From NCBI GenBank assembly GCA_902805755.1, contig CADCUA010000694.1, positions 1 through 5,073 of the forward strand: a stretch of 5,073 bases of DNA, in the 5' to 3' direction. The translations under genes and the position numbers were made by a program. Under the pieces are notes generated by a model that ran no database searches, was not told the origin of the DNA, and was given only the letters and a program-made list of their open reading frames with translations. This document shows positions 1 through 4,494 of this stretch, one piece after another (the stretch's first letter is position 1; every line of letters starts with the position of its first letter). Origin of the DNA: an uncultured Lysobacter sp. GTDB lineage: Bacteria; Pseudomonadota; Gammaproteobacteria; Xanthomonadales; Xanthomonadaceae.

Positions 1-286
1 TGTCGCGCGTGATGCCGGCGTTGTTGACAAGGATCGAGATCGCGCCGAATTCCTTGACCACCGAGTCCATCAGCGCATCGATCGAAGCCGACTCGGACAC
101 GTTCAGCACGCGGCCTTGACCGCCATGCGCGGCCAGCCGCTCGCTGATCGCCTGCGCACCGGATTCACTGGTTGCCGTGCCGATGACGGTAGCGCCCTGT
201 GCTGCAAGCTCGTCGGCAATCGCCGCACCGATACCGCGGCTTGCGCCGGTGATGAGGGCAATCTCGCCCTTGAGGATCTGGGTCAT
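1..286 (-). CDS. fabG: 3-oxoacyl-[ACP] reductase FabG, N-terminal part (3' end outside window)
   Basis: NADPH-dependent reductase of the fatty acid elongation cycle; it converts 3-ketoacyl-ACP to 3-hydroxyacyl-ACP in the cytosol. Only the first 95 residues are present (the family is about 245 aa); the frame is open at the window edge, so this is a boundary truncation, not a broken gene. The N-terminus begins MTQILKGEIALITGASRGIG, with the Rossmann cofactor motif TGASRGIG at residues 13-20, followed near the edge by the NNAG motif of classical short-chain dehydrogenases (about residues 88-91). The catalytic Ser-Tyr-Lys lie beyond the window. The ATG at 284-286 is preceded by an AGGA Shine-Dalgarno 7 nt upstream (complement of 294-297), which fixes the start. 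It lies 52 nt downstream of fabD with no terminator between, so the two are probably cotranscribed. The SDR family is large, but the fabD neighbour and the sequence make FabG the clear choice. Confidence 0.96.
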   Translation of the reverse strand, partial: MTQILKGEIALITGASRGIGAAIADELAAQGATVIGTATSESGAQAISERLAAHGGQGRVLNVSESASIDALMDSVVKEFGAISILVNNAGITRD

Positions 287-338
287 GGCTGCTTCCTGGT
301 GTGTATTAGCCGCGGTAGGCGCGGTCTTGCGTGCAATG

Positions 339-1301
339 TCAGCGGGGCGCCCACGCAGCGGCCGCGGCATCGAAGTCGGCCACCGAACCGAGCGCGCGTG
401 CGTCGATCGACTTGTCGATGCGCTTGACCAGCCCGGAGAGCACCTTGCCGGGTCCGCACTCGGCGATGCGAGTCGTGCCCGCTGTGGCCAGCGCCTGCAT
501 GCACTCGGTCCAGCGTACCGGCAGGTACAACTGCCTCACCAGTGCATCGCGGATGGACTCGACGCCTTCGTGCACTTCGCCATCGACGTTCTGAACGATG
601 GGCAGCGACGGGGAGCGCCATTGCAGATCGGCCATCGCTTCGGCAAGGCGGTTCGCGGCCTCGCGCATCAGCGGCGTATGAGAAGGCACGCTCACTGCGA
701 GTTTTACGGTCTTGCGCACGCCGCGCTCGGCAAGCTGTGCCAGCGCACGATCCACCGCGTCGGCGTGGCCACCAATCACGATCTGGCCGGGCGAATTGTA
801 GTTCGCCGGCACCACCATGCCGCCGTCCGACACCGCGGCGCAGACTTCCTCGACCAGCGCATCCTCGGCGCCGAGGATGGCAGCCATTGCACCGACACCG
901 GCAGGCGCAGCGTCCTGCATCAGCTGGCCACGCAACCTGACCAGGCGCGCCCCCTGCTCGAGCGTCAACGCGCCCGCGGCAACCAGCGCCGTGTATTCAC
1001 CCAGGCTGTGACCCGCCAACCTCGCCGGCGCCAGCCCGACCTGTTCGTTCCAGACGCGCCATACGGCGATTCCGGCCGCGAGAAGTGCCGGCTGCGTGTA
1101 CTCGGTTCGGTTGAGCTCGGTGTCCGGACCTTCCTGGCTCAGCGACCACAGGTCGACGCCGGCGCCTTCGCTCGCCTCCGCGAACGTGGCGTGCACCGTC
1201 GGATAAGCACCGGCGAGTTCGGCCAGCATGCCCACCGACTGGGAACCCTGGCCGGGGAACACGAAAGCCAGTTGCGGATCGGAAGTAGCAGCTGCGGTCA
1301 C
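339..1301 (-). CDS. fabD: Malonyl-CoA:ACP transacylase FabD
   Basis: Transfers malonyl from malonyl-CoA to the phosphopantetheine arm of acyl carrier protein, supplying the extender unit for FabH and later condensing enzymes; cytosolic. The 320-residue product matches the usual length of about 310. Visible motifs are FVFPGQGSQ at residues 13-21 (oxyanion Gln18), the nucleophile elbow GHSLGEY at 97-103 with Ser99, the substrate-carboxylate Arg124 in RLRGQLMQ, and catalytic His208 in VPSHTP. All equivalents of the E. coli catalytic set are intact. The frame runs open upstream to 1478, but that extension reads through the fabH terminator and the fabH stop region, so I chose the GTG at 1299-1301, ten residues before LAFVFPGQ. 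This fits the family N-terminus; the ribosome-binding site there is weak (GGA about 7 nt upstream). It is separated from fabH by 139 nt holding a terminator and a candidate promoter, and is followed 52 nt later by fabG. Confidence 0.96.
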   Translation of the reverse strand: MTAAATSDPQLAFVFPGQGSQSVGMLAELAGAYPTVHATFAEASEGAGVDLWSLSQEGPDTELNRTEYTQPALLAAGIAVWRVWNEQVGLAPARLAGHSLGEYTALVAAGALTLEQGARLVRLRGQLMQDAAPAGVGAMAAILGAEDALVEEVCAAVSDGGMVVPANYNSPGQIVIGGHADAVDRALAQLAERGVRKTVKLAVSVPSHTPLMREAANRLAEAMADLQWRSPSLPIVQNVDGEVHEGVESIRDALVRQLYLPVRWTECMQALATAGTTRIAECGPGKVLSGLVKRIDKSIDARALGSVADFDAAAAAWAPR

Positions 1302-1328
1302 GCGGACATCCGGCTGAAAGGACGCGGC

Positions 1329-1358
1329 ATGATACGGGCGAACGTCGGGAGGTGTCTG
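1329..1358 (-). promoter_or_regulatory. Candidate sigma70-type promoter for fabD-fabG
   Basis: On the minus strand, CAGACA (complement of 1353-1358; 4 of 6 to TTGACA) is followed after 18 bp by TATCAT (complement of 1329-1334; 5 of 6 to TATAAT). Transcription would begin near 1322, about 20 nt before the fabD GTG. The placement just downstream of the fabH terminator makes a separate fabD promoter logical, but the -35 match is modest and the spacer is 1 bp longer than optimal. Confidence 0.45.
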
Positions 1359-1373
1359 TACTCCTGCGTACAG
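1356..1373. promoter_or_regulatory. Perfect inverted repeat overlapping the candidate fabD -35 (possible operator)
   Basis: The arms CTGTAC (1356-1361) and GTACAG (1368-1373) are exact reverse complements around a 6-bp spacer. The dyad overlaps the putative -35 hexamer of the fabD promoter, the position expected of a repressor or activator site. It carries no T-run and is too short and weak in stem to be a terminator. It is not spaced like the E. coli LexA box (CTGT-N8-ACAG; here N10). The binding protein cannot be named from sequence. A 6-bp perfect dyad can occur by chance, so the call is tentative. Confidence 0.35.
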
Positions 1374-1391
1374 TCCGTCTCTGCCGCCAGC

Positions 1392-1416
1392 AAAAACGCC
1401 TCCATTCGGAGGCGTT
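1392..1416 (-). terminator. Rho-independent terminator downstream of fabH
   Basis: On the minus strand a perfect 9-bp stem (AACGCCTCC / GGAGGCGTT; plus-strand arms 1395-1403 and 1408-1416) closes a GAAT tetraloop and leads into a run of five T (complement of 1392-1396, the first two within the stem). It begins 24 nt after the fabH stop codon. Stem GC content, loop size and the T-run orientation all fit an intrinsic terminator acting on fabH transcription. The opposite strand has no comparable T-run after the stem. Confidence 0.87.
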
Positions 1417-1440
1417 CGCGTGAAAGTTTGCAGCGTGAAC

Positions 1441-2421
1441 TCAGTAACGGACCAGCGCGGCGCCCCAGGTGAATCCACCGCCGAACGCTTCCAGCAGCAG
1501 CAACTGGCCGCGCTTCACGCGCCCGGATCGCACCGCCTCATCAAGCGCCAGCGGCACCGAGGCCGACGATGTGTTGCCGTGACGGTCGACGGTCACGACG
1601 ACGCGGTCCATCGACATTTCCAGGCGCTTGGCCGTCGCCTCGATGATGCGCAGATTGGCCTGGTGCGGAATCAACCAGTCGATTTCATGACGATCCAGGC
1701 CGTTCGCCTCGAGCGTCTCCTCGACCACCGAATCCAGTGCCTTGACCGCGTACTTGAAGACGTCGTTGCCGGTCATCTGCACTTTGACACCGGCGTTGTG
1801 CTCGTCCGGCTTGAAGCCGACCGAAACACCCACCGGATTCCAGAGCAGCTCCTTCTTGCTGCCGTCGGCATGCAGATGCGTGCTCAGGATGCCGGTTTCG
1901 GTATCGGCCTTGAGCACCACCGCACCGGCGCCATCGCCAAACAGCACGCAGGTCGACCGATCGCTCCAGTCGAGCATGCGCGTGAGTGTTTCAGCGCCAA
2001 CCACGAGTGCCGTCTTCGCCGCGCCCGAACGGATGAACTTGTCAGCCACCGTCAGTGCGTAGATGAAGCCCGAGCAGGCGGCATTGACGTCGAACGCGGG
2101 GCATCCGACCACGCCCAGCTTGTGCTGCAACAGGCAGGCGCTGGACGGAAAGATGATGTCGGGCGTGGTTGTGCCCAGCACGATCAGGTCGATTTCGCTG
2201 GCAGCGACGCCAGCCGCTTCGAGCGCACGCAGCGATGCCTGATAGGCAAGATCACTCGTGGTTTCGCCCTCGGCCGCGACATGACGCTCGCGGATGCCGG
2301 TACGCGTAGCGATCCACTCGTCGCTGGTATCGACGAACTGCGCGAGATCGGCATTGGTCAGCACTTTTTCCGGCAGATAGCTGCCCGTGCCTGCGATGCG
2401 CGAGAAAATCTGCTGCGTCAT
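1441..2421 (-). CDS. fabH: 3-oxoacyl-[ACP] synthase III (KAS III) FabH
   Basis: Starts fatty acid synthesis by condensing an acyl-CoA (usually acetyl-CoA) with malonyl-ACP to give 3-ketoacyl-ACP; cytosolic thiolase-fold dimer. The product is 326 aa, normal for the family (E. coli 317). The catalytic triad is complete: Cys116 in NAACSGF, His253 in WLIPHQAN and Asn283 in [10 protein letters not shown]. The C-terminal GGGFTWGA glycine-rich segment is also present. I start it at the ATG 2419-2421 ([19 protein letters not shown]), with a strong purine-rich ribosome-binding site (GGGGAAGG, complement of 2425-2432). The frame continues open to 2529, but that extension runs toward the rpmF terminator and encodes low-quality Arg-rich sequence. 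It is flanked by terminators on both sides, so it may be transcribed alone. Chain-length or branched-chain preference cannot be read from sequence alone. Confidence 0.97.
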   Translation of the reverse strand: MTQQIFSRIAGTGSYLPEKVLTNADLAQFVDTSDEWIATRTGIRERHVAAEGETTSDLAYQASLRALEAAGVAASEIDLIVLGTTTPDIIFPSSACLLQHKLGVVGCPAFDVNAACSGFIYALTVADKFIRSGAAKTALVVGAETLTRMLDWSDRSTCVLFGDGAGAVVLKADTETGILSTHLHADGSKKELLWNPVGVSVGFKPDEHNAGVKVQMTGNDVFKYAVKALDSVVEETLEANGLDRHEIDWLIPHQANLRIIEATAKRLEMSMDRVVVTVDRHGNTSSASVPLALDEAVRSGRVKRGQLLLLEAFGGGFTWGAALVRY

Positions 2422-2500
2422 CCGCCTTCCCCTGCGAACACTGCGTCGGCCTGCCGGGGCATTGCCCGGTGCCTGCCCCAAGGCTCCTTCACAGGCGCCC

Positions 2501-2531
2501 AAAAACGGATGCGACCGCAAGGGTCGCATCC
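2501..2531 (-). terminator. Rho-independent terminator downstream of rpmF
   Basis: On the minus strand a perfect 10-bp stem (GGATGCGACC / GGTCGCATCC; plus-strand arms 2507-2516 and 2522-2531) with a 5-nt loop is followed by GTTTTT (complement of 2501-2506). It lies about 80 nt after the rpmF stop and about 80 nt before the fabH start. It would end the yceD-rpmF transcript. Its position could equally make it a leader attenuator for readthrough into fabH; sequence alone does not decide. Confidence 0.88.
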
Positions 2532-2539
2532 TGTTCTAT

Positions 2540-2582
2540 CGCCGGCCAAGCCGGCGTCCGGTCCTGCGTTCGCAGGGTCCGG
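2540..2582. repeat. Two tandem GC-rich hairpins between rpmF and its terminator
   Basis: The first is a perfect 7-bp inverted repeat CGCCGGC / GCCGGCG (2540-2546 and 2550-2556) with a 3-nt loop. The second pairs 2558-2568 with 2571-2582: CCTGCG/CGCAGG at the core and CCGG/CCGG outside, separated by a small internal bulge. Neither has a T-run. With the terminator just downstream, the rpmF 3' region forms three consecutive hairpins. They could stabilise the mRNA end or be a dispersed REP-like element; I cannot test copy number from one window. Confidence 0.4.
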
Positions 2583-2612
2583 CAATCACCACGGCGCCAA
2601 CGCGCCGCAGGA

Positions 2613-2810
2613 TCATTCTTCGTCGACAGCGCTCGCGCCGCGGGTGTCGATCACCTTCTTGCCACGGTAGTAGCCGTCCGCGGTGACGTGATGGCGCAGG
2701 TGCGTCTCACCCGTGGTCGGATCCGTGGCCAGCTGCTTGGGGCTCAGGGCATCATGCGAACGACGCATGCCGCGCTTGGACGGGGAAACTCGGGACTTCT
2801 GGACAGCCAT
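2613..2810 (-). CDS. rpmF: 50S ribosomal protein L32
   Basis: Small structural protein of the large ribosomal subunit. The 65-residue product carries the canonical start [20 protein letters not shown] and the conserved core [20 protein letters not shown] (about residues 34-53). It has no cysteine at all, so it is the zinc-independent L32 form typical of gammaproteobacteria. It has a short acidic C-terminal extension (ASAVDEE) compared with the 57-residue E. coli protein. A GGAG ribosome-binding site lies 7 nt before the ATG (complement of 2818-2821). It starts 30 nt after the yceD stop, without a terminator between them, in the classic yceD-rpmF pair, and is followed by hairpins and an intrinsic terminator instead of plsX. 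Confidence 0.98.
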   Translation of the reverse strand: MAVQKSRVSPSKRGMRRSHDALSPKQLATDPTTGETHLRHHVTADGYYRGKKVIDTRGASAVDEE

Positions 2811-2840
2811 GGTGTTGCTCCAAGGGAAACTGCTGGAAAC

Positions 2841-3362
2841 TTACGAATTCGGGTCTTTCTTGAGTGCCGACAACGCCGCGAACGGATTCACGGGTTCCGG
2901 CTCGGGTGCGGCATCCGGCGCCGGCCATTCCTGCTCGACCGCCTCGGTTCCCGGCATGATCGGGATGACCGGCACGGCGAGGATCAATTCATCCTCCACC
3001 AGGTCCACGGTCCGCAACATGCCGTCTTCCGGCATCAGCAGCGGCTCGTAACCCGGCGGCAGCCCGGCCTCTTCCGCCTCGCTGCGGATCAGGCCCAGCC
3101 GCTGCTCGATATGCACCGGCAGCACAAACCTCTGCAACGTCCGCTGGCACAACAGCGGAAGTTCCGCATCGATCCTGATTTCGGCGTACGGCACTTTGAG
3201 GGCGTCGTGATCGAATTCGATGGCGAATACCGCTTCGCCCTCGACGTCAACCAGGCTGTCACGCAACCTCGTCAGCGCCGCCAGCGGAACACGCCCCTCG
3301 ACGCTGCGCCGCGATGCGACCATGCGCCAAGCATCCAATACCTCGGGCAGGTTCGCTGACAT
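2841..3362 (-). CDS. yceD: YceD / DUF177 family protein (23S rRNA accumulation protein)
   Basis: The 173-residue product matches the YceD/DUF177 family, which in E. coli and plants is linked to 23S rRNA accumulation or ribosome biogenesis. Visible family landmarks are LPLLCQRTLQRF at residues 68-79, GLPPGYEPL at 100-108, the acidic-hydrophobic VEDELILAVPVIP at 122-134, and the C-terminal NPFAALSALKK (159-169). E. coli has a CQRC pair; here the second Cys is Thr, leaving Cys72 alone, so zinc binding through that pair is not expected. I start at the ATG 3360-3362 (MSANLPEVLDAW). A TTG in frame at 3399-3401 is rejected because it is the -35 element of the promoter. Almost no leader remains between the predicted transcription start and this ATG. 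It is the first gene of the yceD-rpmF unit and is transcribed divergently from the 3494 gene. Confidence 0.93.
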   Translation of the reverse strand: MSANLPEVLDAWRMVASRRSVEGRVPLAALTRLRDSLVDVEGEAVFAIEFDHDALKVPYAEIRIDAELPLLCQRTLQRFVLPVHIEQRLGLIRSEAEEAGLPPGYEPLLMPEDGMLRTVDLVEDELILAVPVIPIMPGTEAVEQEWPAPDAAPEPEPVNPFAALSALKKDPNS

Positions 3363-3372
3363 AAGCCGCGGA

Positions 3373-3401
3373 ATGGTAGGGATCCGGCCCGGCGCTGTCA
3401 A
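3373..3401 (-). promoter_or_regulatory. Strong sigma70-type promoter for yceD-rpmF
   Basis: On the minus strand a perfect consensus -35 TTGACA (complement of 3396-3401) is followed, at the optimal 17-bp spacing, by TACCAT (complement of 3373-3378; 4 of 6 to TATAAT). The -10 ends only 10 nt before the yceD ATG, so transcription would start roughly 3-5 nt before the start codon. This implies a leaderless or near-leaderless mRNA, consistent with no recognisable Shine-Dalgarno before that ATG. Confidence 0.7.
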
Positions 3402-3493
3402 ACCGCGTTCGCATGGAATTCACAGTTCAGCCAGCGATTTGCCGGCTTCCCCGCCGCGGGGCAGACTGCGCTGCCGTCCTCCTCGCCTGACCC

Positions 3494-3865
3494 GTGACCG
3501 CCAGCCCGTTCATCCTGATGCTGTGCGCCGCCGTTCTCGTCGCGGCCGTCGGCCTGTTCCTGTGGCGCCGCAAGCCGACGCGGCGCCAGCGCGCCGTGCG
3601 CGAGGTGCTCGATGCCGCGGACGCCCTCGAGGCGCGGCTGCGGATCGCACGCGCGGAAATCGAGGCCGTCGCAGGCGAAGAAGGCGCGGATTCCGTGGTC
3701 GAGGCGATGCGTGAAATGCTGCGCCAACGCCTGTGGCTGCGCGACCATGGCCGCACCGCAAGCCTAGAGCAGCTGGGTGAAGTCAGGATTTCGATCGACG
3801 CGGCACGCGAGCAGATCGAACAACAGCTGATCCGTATCGAGCGCGCCCGCGCGCCGATCGCGTGA
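3494..3865 (+). CDS. Small single-pass membrane protein with charged helical cytoplasmic tail, function unknown
   Basis: I do not recognise a named family. The 123-residue product has one N-terminal hydrophobic segment (about residues 5-24, FILMLCAAVLVAAVGLFLW) followed at once by a basic patch RRKPTRRQR. The positive-inside rule therefore places the rest in the cytoplasm. Residues 33-118 are Ala/Arg/Glu/Leu-rich, lack Pro until the end and look almost wholly alpha-helical, possibly coiled-coil (DAADALEARLRIARAEIEAV; ISIDAAREQIEQQLIRIE). The start is GTG at 3494: an in-frame stop lies two codons upstream, and a later start at Met9 would cut the membrane helix. No clear ribosome-binding site is visible. 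The stop is 4 nt before the yceF ATG, suggesting a two-gene unit with translational coupling. No convincing plus-strand promoter is seen in the 131 bp shared with yceD. The gene is real by frame, codon bias and the tight junction with yceF. Confidence 0.75.
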   Translation: MTASPFILMLCAAVLVAAVGLFLWRRKPTRRQRAVREVLDAADALEARLRIARAEIEAVAGEEGADSVVEAMREMLRQRLWLRDHGRTASLEQLGEVRISIDAAREQIEQQLIRIERARAPIA

Positions 3866-3869
3866 TGCG

Positions 3870-4442
3870 ATGCGCCTGATCCTCGCGTCCACGTCTGTTT
3901 ACCGGCGGGAACTGCTGGGCCGGTTGCGCTTGCCGTTCGACCTCGAACGGCCCGAGACGGATGAAACCCCGCTGCCAGGCGAATCACCGCAGGCGCTGGC
4001 GTCGAGACTGGCCGAAGCAAAGGCACTTGCGGTGGCGATGCGTGCGCCGGATGCATGGGTATTGGGTTCAGACCAGGTCGCTGAATTGGACGGATGCCCG
4101 CTGGGCAAGCCCGGCAACTTCGACGTCGCTGTGGCACAACTTGCGTCCATGTCAGGCAAGGCGGTCCATTTCCATACCGCGCTGTGCCTGATGCAGGCGG
4201 GTGGACCGGCCCGGCTCGTGAGCGACACGACGATCGTGCGCTTCCGCGCGCTTTCGTCCGAAGAAATCGCGCGCTACCTGACGGCAGAACGGCCGTTCGA
4301 TTGCGCAGGCAGCTTCAAGTCCGAAGGGCTTGGAATCTGCCTGTTCGATGCGATCGAGTCGTCCGACCCGACGGCGCTGGTCGGGTTACCGCTGATCGCG
4401 ACGGCGCGGCTCTTGCGCCAGGCGGGGTTCGCGCTGCCTTGA
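3870..4442 (+). CDS. yceF: Maf/YceF-family nucleoside triphosphate pyrophosphatase (7-methyl-GTP type)
   Basis: Hydrolyses a non-canonical nucleotide to its monophosphate and pyrophosphate; the YceF branch prefers 7-methyl-GTP and is thought to keep modified nucleotides out of RNA or DNA. The 190-residue product is full length. It shows the phosphate-binding N-terminus LILASTSVYRRELL (residues 3-16), DETP at 31-34, the catalytic GSDQV at 66-70 with Asp68, GKP at 79-81, CAGSFKSEGLG at 145-155 and DPTALVGLPL at 166-175. GSDQV (rather than GADTVV) and the CAGSFKSEG block are what place it with YceF and not with the dTTP/UTP-specific Maf/YhdE branch. The ATG lies 4 nt after the previous stop, so expression is probably coupled. 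In E. coli yceF also lies divergent to yceD, supporting the assignment. Confidence 0.94.
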   Translation: MRLILASTSVYRRELLGRLRLPFDLERPETDETPLPGESPQALASRLAEAKALAVAMRAPDAWVLGSDQVAELDGCPLGKPGNFDVAVAQLASMSGKAVHFHTALCLMQAGGPARLVSDTTIVRFRALSSEEIARYLTAERPFDCAGSFKSEGLGICLFDAIESSDPTALVGLPLIATARLLRQAGFALP

Positions 4443-4486
4443 CCGGCGTGCTGCCGATGCCGCGGCCGTCGCCACGGATTCGCCGG
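4443..4486. other. Convergent intergenic gap with long-loop inverted repeat
   Basis: The 52 bp between the stops of yceF and the convergent minus-strand gene contain CCGGCG (4443-4448) and its reverse complement CGCCGG (4481-4486), about 32 nt apart, with GC-rich palindromes (CCGCGG, CGGCCG) inside. There is no T-run on either strand, so an intrinsic terminator is not supported. It may help end transcription from both sides, but this is weak. Confidence 0.2.
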
Positions 4487-4494
4487 CTTACCGA

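Noticed and set aside
310..324. Short hairpin CCGCG-N5-CGCGG in the fabD-fabG gap
   Set aside because: Only 5 bp, no T-run on the minus strand, and close to the fabG ribosome-binding site; most likely chance in GC-rich DNA.
177..1472. Long plus-strand open frame (431 aa) opposite fabD
   Set aside because: It is antisense to fabD, Arg/His-rich with no recognisable motif, and arises from the third-position GC bias of the real gene. fabD has intact catalytic residues throughout.
1302..1478. N-terminal extension of fabD to the ATG at 1478
   Set aside because: It would run through the fabH terminator hairpin and overlap the fabH 3' end, and adds 59 residues not found in the family before FVFPGQGSQ.
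2422..2529. N-terminal extension of fabH to the ATG at 2529
   Set aside because: It starts inside the rpmF terminator hairpin. The added residues are Arg/Gly-rich, and the ATG at 2419-2421 has a strong ribosome-binding site.
1420..2670. Long plus-strand open frame (416 aa) opposite fabH
   Set aside because: Antisense shadow of fabH. It crosses the terminator region and shows no domain signature or ribosome-binding site.
2469..3359. Plus-strand open frame (296 aa) opposite rpmF and yceD
   Set aside because: Antisense to two clearly identified genes and spans their intergenic gap; composition is Arg/His-rich without motifs.
3449..3461. CCCCG-N3-CGGGG palindrome upstream of the 3494 gene
   Set aside because: Short GC-only dyad without T-run or recognisable regulator pattern; common by chance at this base composition.
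3402..3493. Possible plus-strand promoter for the 3494-yceF pair (e.g. TTGCCG-17-CAGACT at about 3439-3467)
   Set aside because: The -10 candidate matches only 3 of 6 positions and no pair is better than background, so I do not annotate a promoter.
3427..4137. Minus-strand open frame (236 aa) opposite the small membrane protein and yceF
   Set aside because: Ser/Arg/Ala-rich shadow across two genes on the opposite strand, with yceF motifs intact in the real frame.
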